In this document: piece by piece, positions 8,640-17,739 of the stretch
How the letters are laid out: every line of letters begins with the position of its first letter
How positions within the stretch are numbered: the stretch's first letter is position 1
NCBI RefSeq assembly: GCF_019710745.1
Contig: NZ_JAHKJW010000010.1
Location: 1 to 64,000, forward strand
Direction: 5' to 3'
DNA length: 64,000 nucleotides
From: Streptomyces beigongshangae
GTDB lineage: Bacteria > Actinomycetota > Actinomycetes > Streptomycetales > Streptomycetaceae
Program-made: the position numbers and the translations under genes
The notes under the pieces: model-generated
Told to the model about the DNA's origin: nothing
The model's database searches: none
What the model saw: the letters and a program-made list of their open reading frames with translations, nothing else

Positions 8640-9054
8640 CAACGCCCTCCATCATCTTTTTCGCGGTCCTGCAAGAGGGCCGCCGGCCTCCGGTTCCTGG
8701 GTCCGGCGCGGCCCGAAAGCGGTCCCAGCCCGGTCGACCGCGCGCGGCCGGACAGCAAGCACCACGTCGTCACCGAGGCCCGGGGCATCCCGCTCGCGGT
8801 GTCGCCGGGCCGGGGCACTTCGACGGCGACGACCACCAGATCGGCGTTCCCGTCGCCGGCGAGCTGCTCGACCGACGCGTACGCGGGTACGCCGCTCCCG
8901 CGGCCTGGGCCGAGGCTTCGGAGCTCGCCGCCAGCGCGCGAAGCCCGATCCCGTCGACGGCGTTCAGCGCGGGCAGGTGGGCCCCGGCCGCCCAGCCTCC
9001 CGTGGCGCTCAGGCCGACGATGCCGACGCCGATCGGCTTACGGAGGTCAGGCAC
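8640..9054 (-). pseudogene. Gfo/Idh/MocA-family oxidoreductase, frameshifted and truncated
   Basis: From GTG 9054 the frame reads [21 protein letters not shown], then AGAHLPALNAVDGIGL, the N-terminal Rossmann region of Gfo/Idh/MocA dehydrogenases. Near 8895 the homology moves to another frame (VPAYASVEQLAGDGNADLVVVAVEVP), so a small deletion has shifted the frame. Homology then stops after about 95 codons, with roughly 250 residues missing. The start overlaps the SnoaL stop at 9047, so the two were once an operon. Confidence 0.7.
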
Positions 9055-9439
9055 CGAGCTGCCGCCTCAGCGTCCCGGCGTCGTGCAGGGCCGTCATGTG
9101 CACGAACCGCCCGTCACGAACCTGATAGACGGCGTACTCGACGATCTCGAACGAGGCGCCGGTGGGAGCCACGCCGAGCCACTCCTTGGCGGGCGTGCCC
9201 GTGTTGGTCAGACGGGCGGCCAGGCGATCACCGTCGACCACGATCTCCCGGGGTTCCCAGTGGAAGTCCGGGACCGCGTCGATGAGGCCGTTCAGCACAG
9301 AGACGACCTGGTCCCGAGTGCCCGGCTCGCCGTTCAGGGTGGTCCCGTCGCCGATGAACTCGTCCATGCGGTGGATCTCGTGGGCGTTGAGCGCCCCGAT
9401 GTAGCGCAGGTAGAACCCGCGCAGGTCGGTGCCGGACAT
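9047..9439 (-). CDS. SnoaL-like ester cyclase/polyketide cyclase-fold protein
   Basis: This 130-residue protein starts at ATG 9439 behind an ideal AAGGAG ribosome-binding site. It reads [21 protein letters not shown] and ends with [18 protein letters not shown], matching the SnoaL-like cone-shaped alpha+beta barrel. Its function in this setting is unknown; relatives are aldol cyclases, hydroxylases or uncharacterised. A perfect GTACCG-AA-CGGTAC palindrome lies 115 bases upstream at 9554, the same motif found near the TetR and aldo-keto reductase starts. It is therefore probably in the TetR regulon. Confidence 0.8.
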   Translation of the reverse strand: MSGTDLRGFYLRYIGALNAHEIHRMDEFIGDGTTLNGEPGTRDQVVSVLNGLIDAVPDFHWEPREIVVDGDRLAARLTNTGTPAKEWLGVAPTGASFEIVEYAVYQVRDGRFVHMTALHDAGTLRRQLGA

Positions 9440-9553
9440 GATCTCCTTCTTCGGCCCCCGGAGCGGAGGTCATGCCCGGTGTCCCGCGACGGCCCCCGAC
9501 GATTTCGTCGCGGTGATCGTCGGCGTGGGCAGGAACCACCGCTCGACATTTAC

Positions 9554-9567
9554 GTACCGAACGGTAC
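9554..9567. promoter_or_regulatory. TetR-type operator copy 1 (GTACCG-N2-CGGTAC), upstream of SnoaL gene
   Basis: This is a perfect 14-base palindrome between the TetR gene end (9640) and the SnoaL gene start (9439). Three variants of the same motif occur at 10255, 10320 and 10351. That recurrence around a TetR gene is the evidence for operator function. Confidence 0.65.
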
Positions 9568-9639
9568 CGAAGTTTCGCCGCACTGTCACGGCCCTCGTGC
9601 GAGGAGATGTCCCACCGGGGTGGGTGAAGGGTGCGGCCG

Positions 9640-10245
9640 CTACGCGGGCCAGCCGAGCAACGCCGTGTCGACGATCTCGTCGAGCTCGGCAGGGCCGAGG
9701 CCGTTGGCGGCCTGCACCGCGATGCCGAAACCCGTCGTCATGACGAACCGGGCAAGACGCCGGGGGTCGGCGTCGCGCGGAAGGTCGCCCTCGTCGACGG
9801 CACGCCGGAAGCGCTCCTCCAGGCGGGCTCCCGCGTCGTTGCGCCAGTCGACGAGCAGGTCGTGGACGGCCCGGCTCTCGTCGCCCGACGCCAGCGCGCC
9901 CTGCACGGTCAGGCACCCGGAGGGGCCCTCGGGAGGGGTCGTGGTGCGGACCGCCCCGCGGAGGAACGCCAGGGCCACGGCTCGTGCGGTGGGCTCCTCC
10001 AGGGCGCACGTGGCATAGGCGGCAGGCCCCGCTCCGTAGCGCTGGAGGGCTTTGCGGAACAACTGTTCCTTGTTGCCGAAGGCCGCGTACATGCTCGTCT
10101 TGGTGATCCCCATGGCGCCGGTCAGTTCGGTGAGGCTTGCGCCTTCGTAACCTCGCGCCCAGAACACCCGCATCGCGCGTTCCAGCGCCTGGTCGATGTC
10201 GAATCCTCGTGGTCGGCCCGTGGCGGCCTTGCGGGAGTCACTCAT
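9640..10245 (-). CDS. TetR-family repressor
   Basis: This 201-residue protein starts at ATG 10245. The helix-turn-helix is at about residues 30-60 (SLTELTGAMGITKTSMYAAFGNKEQLF), the AcrR/YxaF-type TetR signature. The ligand domain carries PSGCLTVQGALASGDE, usual for TetR proteins sensing reactive small molecules. It is divergent from the aldo-keto reductase at 10393 and next to the SnoaL gene. Operator-like palindromes surround it on both sides, so autoregulation and control of both neighbours is the simple reading. Confidence 0.9.
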   Translation of the reverse strand: MSDSRKAATGRPRGFDIDQALERAMRVFWARGYEGASLTELTGAMGITKTSMYAAFGNKEQLFRKALQRYGAGPAAYATCALEEPTARAVALAFLRGAVRTTTPPEGPSGCLTVQGALASGDESRAVHDLLVDWRNDAGARLEERFRRAVDEGDLPRDADPRRLARFVMTTGFGIAVQAANGLGPAELDEIVDTALLGWPA

Positions 10246-10254
10246 CCCGCAAGT

Positions 10255-10268
10255 GTACCTCTCGGTAC
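10255..10268. promoter_or_regulatory. TetR-type operator copy 2 (GTACC-TCTC-GGTAC)
   Basis: This palindrome, ten bases upstream of the TetR start codon, matches the motif at 9554 except in the central four bases. Flanking T and A extend the dyad to TGTACC...GGTACA (10254-10269). Its position suggests autoregulation. Confidence 0.6.
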
Positions 10269-10319
10269 AGATCTACGCCGACCGGCATTTTCATCCCACC
10301 CGGGAGTGGACGCAGTTCA

Positions 10320-10364
10320 GTACCGACCGGTCTTGACGTGTTAGGGTTCTGCACCGATCGGTAC
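10320..10364. promoter_or_regulatory. Aldo-keto reductase promoter with two TetR operator copies
   Basis: Operator variants GTACCGACCGGTCT (10320-10333) and GCACCGATCGGTAC (10351-10364) have starts 31 bases apart, close to three helical turns. A TTGACG -35-like hexamer (10333-10338) lies between them and the second site covers the expected -10 region. Binding there would block polymerase. A GGGAAGGGA ribosome-binding site follows before ATG 10393. Confidence 0.6.
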
Positions 10365-10392
10365 TTAATTGATGGGAAGGGAAGTCCGCGCC

Positions 10393-11364
<972 letters not shown>

Positions 11365-11779
11365 TCGAAGACGTACCACCACGCATGCCCCGGGCCGGCA
11401 TCCGAGCGAAGAGTGCCGCCTTCCCGATGAGACGGTGCGACATGAAGTACGCAGGTCGCGGGCCCGGTGCGCGGGGTACTCGCGCTACAGGACCGGGCTG
11501 TGGCGCGGGCCGTCACGGCCGCCGCCCCGACGGCGGTCCGGGCGCGGGGCGGGCGGTTCTGCTGATCCCGCACCGTGGCGGATCGCCTCCCGGCCCACCT
11601 GGGGTGTCCCCCGGATCCATGCCGGCCCTACCTCGCGACCTGGCTGGACCTGGCCACCCGCGAGATCGCCGGCTGCCCGACGGCCGGCCACCATCGGGCG
11701 AGCCCGGTCGCCGACACGCTGGCGATGGCCCCCGGCCGCGGCCATCGTCAGCCCTTACCTGTTCCGGGCACGGTTGCGG
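11365..11779 (+). pseudogene. IS3-family transposase remnant in intergenic region
   Basis: Between the aldo-keto reductase and oxiA the plus strand around 11575-11745 encodes DPCRPYLATWLDLATREIAG, then HHRASPVADTLAMAPGRGH. This matches the middle of an IS3-family OrfB around its second catalytic Asp. Neither end of the transposase gene is present and no terminal repeats were found. The rest of the 415 bases shows nothing recognisable. Confidence 0.55.
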
Positions 11780-12256
11780 TCACATGTTCTCGGCACCGGC
11801 TCTGATCGCTTCGCGGACGCGGGGGTAGGTGCCGCAGCGGCAGATGTTGCGGATGCCGTCGAGGTCGGCCTCGGTGATCGGGCGGTTCTCCTCCTTGACG
11901 CGGCGGACCAGGGCGACGGCGGTCATGATCTGGCCGGGCTGGCAGTAGCCGCACTGGGCCACGTCCTGATCGAGCCATGCTTCCTGCATCGGGTGCAGGT
12001 CCGCGCCCACGGTGGCCGGAAGCCCTTCGATGGTGGTGATCTCGTCGGACGGCCGCAGGTCGCGCACGGGGATGGCACAGGGGTTGGCGGCCTTGCCGTT
12101 GAGGTGGCTCGTGCAGGCTTTGCAGACGTTGATGCCGCAGCCGTACTTCGGTCCGGTGATGCCGAGTATGTCGCGAAGGACCCACAGCAGCCGCTCGTCG
12201 TCCGCGGCTTCGACGGTGACTTGCTCGCCGTTGAGGCGGAATGTGTGCTCAGGCAC
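11780..12256 (-). CDS. oxiA: Small 2Fe-2S subunit of molybdenum aldehyde oxidoreductase (OxiA/IorA-like)
   Basis: This 158-residue protein starts at GTG 12256 with a GGAG ribosome-binding site. Two [2Fe-2S] clusters are indicated: the plant-type motif YGCGINVCKAC with a later Cys, and the C-terminal AQCGYCQPGQ with NICRCGTYPRVREA. It transfers electrons from the molybdopterin subunit. It lies 24 bases downstream of oxiB and two genes downstream of lcp. In Streptomyces sp. K30 the same lcp-oxiB-oxiA order encodes rubber cleavage and oxidation of the resulting aldehydes. The assignment as OxiA rests on that synteny as well as the family match. Confidence 0.85.
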   Translation of the reverse strand: MPEHTFRLNGEQVTVEAADDERLLWVLRDILGITGPKYGCGINVCKACTSHLNGKAANPCAIPVRDLRPSDEITTIEGLPATVGADLHPMQEAWLDQDVAQCGYCQPGQIMTAVALVRRVKEENRPITEADLDGIRNICRCGTYPRVREAIRAGAENM

Positions 12257-12280
12257 GGTGACTCCCTGTCTCGACGCACA

Positions 12281-14587
12281 TCAGTGGACGTGGTCCAGAC
12301 CGTCGGTGGGTGATGCGGGGACGGGCGGGGTGGTGGGTTTGGGGGTGAAGGAGAGGGTGTGGTGATTGATGGGGAAGTCGGTGGGCATGACTCCGGTGGC
12401 ACGGCCGTACGCACAGGCGACCGCGGCCGTCGAGGCGGCCACGCCGAGTTCCCCGGCACCGCCGGGCTCGCCGGTGCCGGCCGGCATGATGACGACCTTC
12501 AGCTCGGGTGGTGTGTTCCACTGCCGGGTGTAGAAGTAGTTGTCCCAGCTGGCCTCCAGGAAGTGTCCGTCGCGCAGGTGCAGGCTGGAGGTCAGGGTCA
12601 GCGCGATGCCGTCCATGAGGCAGCCCGTCATCTGTGCCTCCAGGCCGCGCGGGTTGACCGCGAGGCCGACGTCCACGGCGATGACCGCTTTGGTGACCCG
12701 AGGGCCGGTGACACCGTCGCGGACGGGGCGGTTGACCGTCTCCGGGCGGCAGTCGAGCTCCACCAGCACGGCGCTGGCGGCGTGGTACTCGGAGTGGAAG
12801 GCGATGCCCTGAGCCGTACCGGCCGGCATGCTCCGGCCCCAGTTCCCGACCTCGGCGACCTTGTCCAGCACCGCGCGGGAGCGGTCGTCCCGCAGGAAGT
12901 CGTGGCGGAACCGGTAGGGGTCCTTGTTCATCCTGGCGGCGAGCCGGTCGACGAGGAGTTCCCGGGCGCAGGTGACGTCGGGGGAGTAGACGTTGCGCAT
13001 GCTGCCGGTGTTGAAGCCCTTGTCGGTCTCGCTCAGGAGCCGGCTGTTGGAGCCGAAGTCGTACGGCATCGACTGGGACAGCTGGAAGAAGAGCTCCGAG
13101 AATCCGATGTCGCCCACCGGAAGTCTCGCTGCCAGGGCGGTGAAGATCTCTCCCAGGCCGTGGCTGAGATCGGTGGAGACGCTGGTGTGCCGCTGGGTGT
13201 AGCTGAGAACGGTGTCGCCGAGGTAGGCGATTCGCGCGCGGGAGATCGCCATGGGGTGGGTGCGGCCCTGGCGGGAGTCGTCGGCGCGGTGCCACATGAG
13301 CCTGACCGGTTTGCCGATCTTCCGGGAGACCTCGACCGCCTCCAGCGCGGCGTCGAAGAAGAGTTTGCGGCCGAAGGAACCGCCCCCCTCGGTGACATGG
13401 ACGGTCACCGAACGCAGCGGCAGACCTAACTTGGCGGCGATGGCCTCTCTCGCGACGATCGGTGCCTTCAGACTCGACCAGATCTCGGCACGGTCGGGGC
13501 GGACGTCGGCTATCGCGCAGTTCGGTTCGAGTGCGCTGTTGCTGCGGAAGCGGAAGGTGAACCTGCCTTCCACGCTCGGCGTCGGCGGCGGCGGTCCGAG
13601 GGGCAGTTCGGCCGCGCGCAGTTCCTCCAGCACGGAATCGTCGGACTTGCCTTCCGCGCTCCCGGCCCTCCACGACACCTTCAGGGCGCGTACGGCGTCG
13701 ATGCACTGTCCGAAGGTGGCCGCACGCACCGCCACCCCGGTCGATATCACGACGACGTCGGTGACGCCGGGCATGGAGCGGATCGCGGGCAGGTTGGACA
13801 CCGATCCGACCTTGCCGTTGATCGTCGGCGGACGGCACACCATGGTCGGCATGGCGTCCGGGACGTCCAGGTCCAGCGTGAACTTCTTGCGTCCGGTGAC
13901 TGCGGCGAGGGCGTCGACGCGGCCGTGCGGTTTTCCGATGACGGTGAACCGTTCGCGGGGCTTGAGGTCCACGGCCACTTGTTCGGTCCGTACGCTCGCG
14001 GCCTTCTCGGACAGCGTCCCGATGCCGGCTCTCCGGTCGCCGGGGCCGGTGACGACTCCCGCCTCCAGGGTCAGCTCACCGACCGGGGCCCTCCATTCGG
14101 CCGCAGCCGCCTGGAGCAGACGGCTGCGGGCGATGGCGGCGGCGACCCGGATCGGGGTGTACGTCGAGAACGTCGTGTTCGATCCGCCGGTGAGTTGGTT
14201 GAACAGCAGTTCCGGTCGTGCGTCGGCCAGGGTGACGCGCACGCGTTCCAGGGGCACACCGAGTTCCTCGGCGATCAGCATGGCCGTCGACGTGGTGATG
14301 CCCTGTCCGACTTCGGCACGCGGTAGCGCGAAGGACACGGTGCCGTCCTTGTTCACCTCGACCGTGATCAGGCCCGAAGTCGGTAGGGCCGCCGCCGTCA
14401 TCACGTCGTTGAGATCGATCAGTTCGGTGATCTCCGGTGAGGGGATGTCCGCCCGCGCTCCGGGCGCGGGGACGAGTTCGGCCGCGGCTGTCAGCGTCGG
14501 AGTGGCCAGCACGTAGCCGAGGAACCGGCGCCTGCCGAGGGGCGCCGGGCCGGTGTGCCGCCGCGCCGAGGGATCAGTGCCTGTCAC
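12281..14587 (-). CDS. oxiB: Molybdopterin-binding subunit of aldehyde oxidoreductase, Tat-exported (OxiB/IorB-like)
   Basis: The start is chosen at GTG 14587, six bases after GGGGAGG; ATG 14674 adds 29 residues but has no ribosome-binding site. The 768-residue product has a twin-arginine signal (GRRRFLGYVLATPTLTAAAEL, Arg pair near residues 19-21), consistent with periplasmic or cell-surface action. Xanthine-oxidase-family Mo-binding features include PRAEVGQGITTS, EGGGSFGRK and the terminal GGAGELGVAAS with the presumed catalytic Glu. With OxiA it should oxidise oligo(cis-1,4-isoprene) aldehydes made by Lcp to acids. It is immediately downstream of lcp. Confidence 0.85.
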   Translation of the reverse strand: MTGTDPSARRHTGPAPLGRRRFLGYVLATPTLTAAAELVPAPGARADIPSPEITELIDLNDVMTAAALPTSGLITVEVNKDGTVSFALPRAEVGQGITTSTAMLIAEELGVPLERVRVTLADARPELLFNQLTGGSNTTFSTYTPIRVAAAIARSRLLQAAAAEWRAPVGELTLEAGVVTGPGDRRAGIGTLSEKAASVRTEQVAVDLKPRERFTVIGKPHGRVDALAAVTGRKKFTLDLDVPDAMPTMVCRPPTINGKVGSVSNLPAIRSMPGVTDVVVISTGVAVRAATFGQCIDAVRALKVSWRAGSAEGKSDDSVLEELRAAELPLGPPPPTPSVEGRFTFRFRSNSALEPNCAIADVRPDRAEIWSSLKAPIVAREAIAAKLGLPLRSVTVHVTEGGGSFGRKLFFDAALEAVEVSRKIGKPVRLMWHRADDSRQGRTHPMAISRARIAYLGDTVLSYTQRHTSVSTDLSHGLGEIFTALAARLPVGDIGFSELFFQLSQSMPYDFGSNSRLLSETDKGFNTGSMRNVYSPDVTCARELLVDRLAARMNKDPYRFRHDFLRDDRSRAVLDKVAEVGNWGRSMPAGTAQGIAFHSEYHAASAVLVELDCRPETVNRPVRDGVTGPRVTKAVIAVDVGLAVNPRGLEAQMTGCLMDGIALTLTSSLHLRDGHFLEASWDNYFYTRQWNTPPELKVVIMPAGTGEPGGAGELGVAASTAAVACAYGRATGVMPTDFPINHHTLSFTPKPTTPPVPASPTDGLDHVH

Positions 14588-14837
14588 GGACGGCCTCCCC
14601 GCCTGTACCGCGGTACGTCGGACGGCTGTCCGAGGGCGGCACTCCGGTGGAGAGCGCCGGGGCTGTTCCATCACTGCGCAGTGTCGTCATCGTTCCATCT
14701 CGGGTGCACGGTCGGAGAGTTCACCCGACGGGTCCGGGTGGCACGGGCCGTCGTGGCGAGTACGGACGGGGCGTGGAACTGACGCGAGGATACGCCGCTG
14801 ATGACGGGGCCCTCGCGCCGGGCATGCCGGATGTGCC

Positions 14838-16061
14838 TCAGGAGGGGCGGTTGGTGTCGGGGATCTCGAGGTGGATGCCGCGTCCTTCGGCGAGGAAGAG
14901 CAGGACGAACTTGCGGATGGCCTCTTCCACGACCCAAGCCGCCTCGGGGACCAGCGGCAGGGGGATGAGTCCCTCGCGGAAGGCCACCAGCAGCGGCCAG
15001 GCGGCTGCGATCAGCGGCTGCCAGAAGGGTTCCCTGTCCAGTCCGATCAGGTCGCCGGTCCGGTCGCCGAGTGTGTACCTGCCGAAGGCGTTGATCAGGG
15101 GCCGGGTGAGGCCGGCGTCGAGTTCGGCGACGATGTCGAGGAGGACGTCGGTCAGTTCCCTGCCCTCGGGCGTGGCGGCGAGCCGGGGATCGAGGACCTG
15201 CGCGGCCTGTGCGTTGGCCTCGTTCCAGGAGGCGGGTATGTACTCGTCCTGGACGCCGAGCATGTGCGCGGTGACCTGCCACACGTGCAGGTAACCGTCG
15301 GACTCTGCGGAGCTGACCGGAACCCTCCAATCGAGTAGCTTGCGCATGACGAATGTGGAGAGGCTGTGCCAGGTGACCATGATGTCGGCCTGGCTGATGG
15401 GGATCGTCTGGCCGCCGCTGGTCTGGGACCAGCCCGGGGACTGCGGCAGCAGGTGCCGTACGGCGGCGTGCACCAGCCGGGTCTTCACGGCGGTCACGAT
15501 CATTCCGCCCTGCGGCTGGTAGGCGTCCAGGTCCCCGACGTCGTACCCGAGCTGGGCGGTCTTGGCGATGCGGTCCTTCATGTCCGCGCCGCCCTTGGAG
15601 TAGTAGACGGCGCGCGCCTCCCGTGGGATGGCGGTGCTCATCAGCCCGCTGCCCAGCCCGTACAGGGCGCCCGCGTAGATGCCCTTCTTCTTGGTGAACC
15701 GGGCCGCGGCGTCGAGCTTGCTCCGGTCCGCCCAGGACGGCAGTCGGCGGGCCGTCTCCATGAAGTCGCGCAGGTCCGCGGGGAGTCCGGCCGGCAGCGG
15801 CTGGTCGTTGCGGGTCCACTTGCGTAACGCCTCGTTGACTCTGGCCGTGTCCCCGCGTTCGATCACGGCGGCCAGCACCGGGTCGGCCTCCTCGTCCCAG
15901 ACCCACTCCGGGTCGATTCCCGCGCCCTTGCCCGCCACCGAACCGCTCGGTGCCCACGTCCACAGCGACCGTGCGCTCGCCGGTGACGCCGCTCCGAGTG
16001 CTCCGAGTGCTCCGAGCGCTCCGCCTGTGATCAACATTCTGCGCCTGCTGAGTTCGTCCAT
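14838..16061 (-). CDS. lcp: Latex-clearing protein Lcp, copy 1 (b-type haem rubber oxygenase, DUF2236)
   Basis: This 407-residue protein has the length of Streptomyces K30 Lcp. The Tat signal is MDELSRRRMLITGGALGALG with a cleavage-type ASARSL. Residues known from Lcp-K30 occur at identical numbers: Glu148, Arg164, Lys167 (distal ligand in the closed state), Thr168, His198 (proximal haem ligand) and His232. Lcp cleaves cis-1,4-polyisoprene by dioxygenation outside the cell to oligomers with aldehyde and ketone ends. Start ATG 16061 follows AAGGAGGAG, a leader nearly identical to that of the second copy at 17601. oxiB and oxiA follow on the same strand. Confidence 0.92.
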   Translation of the reverse strand: MDELSRRRMLITGGALGALGALGAASPASARSLWTWAPSGSVAGKGAGIDPEWVWDEEADPVLAAVIERGDTARVNEALRKWTRNDQPLPAGLPADLRDFMETARRLPSWADRSKLDAAARFTKKKGIYAGALYGLGSGLMSTAIPREARAVYYSKGGADMKDRIAKTAQLGYDVGDLDAYQPQGGMIVTAVKTRLVHAAVRHLLPQSPGWSQTSGGQTIPISQADIMVTWHSLSTFVMRKLLDWRVPVSSAESDGYLHVWQVTAHMLGVQDEYIPASWNEANAQAAQVLDPRLAATPEGRELTDVLLDIVAELDAGLTRPLINAFGRYTLGDRTGDLIGLDREPFWQPLIAAAWPLLVAFREGLIPLPLVPEAAWVVEEAIRKFVLLFLAEGRGIHLEIPDTNRPS

Positions 16062-16371
16062 TGCTCTGAACTCCTCCTTGATTCCTGCTGATGCTCGCTG
16101 AGGGGTGAAAGGGGTGAGAGAGCTGTGGTGCGTCCGTCCTCCCGCGCGAGGACCGGCCTCGGACGTCCGTACGGGAGGCGACAGGTCGTCACGCGTCGGG
16201 GGTGCCGGGCGGGTCTCCCGTTGGTGCGCGAACCTCCTGCGTCCTGTGTGACGCCGGGACCTGTGGGGCGGTGTCCTGTTTGCTTCCTCCGCGCCGGTCG
16301 GACGCTCCTGTGTCGCGTGCGCCTGCCGGCCGCCGGTTCGGGGCCGTTGCCTGCGCGGGTGCCGTCCCTTC
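16062..16371. other. Spacer between the two lcp genes
   Basis: These 310 bases between tandem lcp copies hold no gene. I see the AAGGAGGAG ribosome-binding site for copy 1 but no copy of the 17652 inverted repeat and no strong hairpin. Copy 1 may be co-transcribed with copy 2 or have its own unrecognised promoter. Confidence 0.4.
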
Positions 16372-17601
16372 TCAACCGGGGCGGTTGGTCTCGGGGATCT
16401 CGATGTGCGTTCCCCGGCCCTTGGTGAGGTAGAACAGGATGTATTTGCGGGCTGCCTCGTCGATCGTCCAGGCCAGCGGCGGCACCATCGGCAGCGGGAT
16501 CAGCTTCTCGCGGAAAGCGACCAGCTTCGGCCAGGCGGTCTCTATCGCCTTCTCCCAGAACGGTTCGCGTGGGATGCCGTCCCAGTCGGCGACCTGGTCG
16601 CCGACCAGGTATCGGGCGAGTGCGTCGACCAGGGGCCGGTCGATGCCGCCGGGGCTGGTCTGCTCGGCGAGCTGGCGCAGCAGGATGTCGGTCAGTTCGA
16701 CACCTTCGCGCGTAGGTGCCAGGACGGGGTCGAGGACCTGGTCGGACTGTGAGTCGGCCGCGTCCCAGGTGGCGGGTATGTACTCGTCCCGGATGCCGAG
16801 CAGATGCGCGGTCACCTGCCACACGTGCAGATAGGCCACCGATTCGGCCGAGGTGATGGGCACCTTCCACTCGAGCATCTTCCGCATGGCGTAGGTGGGC
16901 AGGCTGTGCCAGGTGACCAGCATGTCCTGCTGGCTGATGGGGATCGCCTGGCCGCCGCTGGTCCGCTCCCAGCCCGGGGACTGCGGCAGCAGGTGCCGTA
17001 CGGCGGCGTGGACCAGGCGGGTCTTGACGGCCTGCACGATGACGTCGCCGTCGGGCCGGTACGCGTTCAGGTCCCCGACGGCGAAGCCCAGCATGCTCGT
17101 CTTGGCGACACGGTCCTCCATGTCGGCGCCGCCTTTGGAGTAGTACACGGCGCGCGCCTCGCGGGGGATGGCGGTACTGAGCATGCCGCCTCCCACTCCG
17201 TTGAGCAGGTTGAGGTAGAGGCCCCTGGACTTGTTGAAGTCGGCCGCGGTCTCGAGTTTGCCCCGGTCCGCCCAGGACGGGAGCCGGCGGGCCGTCTCCA
17301 TGAAGTCGCGCAGGTCCGCGGGGAGTCCGGCCGGCAGCGGCTGGTCGTTGCGGGTCCACGTGCGCAGCGCTTCGTTGACCTCGGGTACGTCGCCGCGTCG
17401 GATCACGGCGGCGACCAGCTGGTCGGCCTCCTCGTCCCAGACCCACTCCGGGTCGATTCCCGCGCCCTTGCCCGCCACCGAACCGCTCGGCGCCCACGTC
17501 CAGAGGGACCGTGCGCGGGCCGGCGACGCCACGCCCAGCGCCCCGAACGCTCCCAGGGCCCCGCCCGCGAACAACATCCTGCGCCTGCTGAGTCCGTCCA
17601 T
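16372..17601 (-). CDS. lcp: Latex-clearing protein Lcp, copy 2 (first gene of lcp-lcp-oxiBA operon)
   Basis: The true start is ATG 17601 behind AAGGAGGAG; the open frame extends far upstream only as antisense of the TetR gene. The 409-residue product opens MDGLSRRRMLFAGGALGAFG (Tat signal) and is closely similar to copy 1, almost identical over residues 30-60. It keeps Glu148, Arg164, Lys167, Thr168, His198 and His232 at the same numbers. It diverges most around residues 120-145 and in the C-terminal third, so the copies may differ in product length or temperature range (inference). It is divergent from the TetR regulator at 17740. Confidence 0.92.
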   Translation of the reverse strand: MDGLSRRRMLFAGGALGAFGALGVASPARARSLWTWAPSGSVAGKGAGIDPEWVWDEEADQLVAAVIRRGDVPEVNEALRTWTRNDQPLPAGLPADLRDFMETARRLPSWADRGKLETAADFNKSRGLYLNLLNGVGGGMLSTAIPREARAVYYSKGGADMEDRVAKTSMLGFAVGDLNAYRPDGDVIVQAVKTRLVHAAVRHLLPQSPGWERTSGGQAIPISQQDMLVTWHSLPTYAMRKMLEWKVPITSAESVAYLHVWQVTAHLLGIRDEYIPATWDAADSQSDQVLDPVLAPTREGVELTDILLRQLAEQTSPGGIDRPLVDALARYLVGDQVADWDGIPREPFWEKAIETAWPKLVAFREKLIPLPMVPPLAWTIDEAARKYILFYLTKGRGTHIEIPETNRPG

Positions 17602-17651
17602 TGCTCCGAACTCCTCCTTGAGTTCTGCGACACGACTGTCCGGGTTGGTAC

Positions 17652-17682
17652 GATGAAACGCATCCTGCTTCTGTGTTTCATC
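17652..17682. promoter_or_regulatory. Inverted repeat in divergent lcp/TetR promoter, candidate LcpR operator
   Basis: GATGAAAC (17652-17659) and GTTTCATC (17675-17682) are perfect 8-base arms separated by 15 bases. They lie in the 138-base gap between lcp copy 2 and the TetR gene. An in-frame ATG at 17653 falls within the first arm, which argues against it being the TetR start. The placement fits repression of both directions by the adjacent TetR. Confidence 0.6.
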
Positions 17683-17739
17683 AGGGGAGCACATGTGCGA
17701 TGTGAACGCCAGAGGCTGTACCGAATCAGGGAGGTACCC

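Noticed and set aside
11780..14587. Calling OxiB/OxiA an isoquinoline oxidoreductase
   Set aside because: Sequence alone fits IorA/IorB, but the lcp-oxiB-oxiA order makes the rubber-aldehyde role more likely. The substrate remains unproven.
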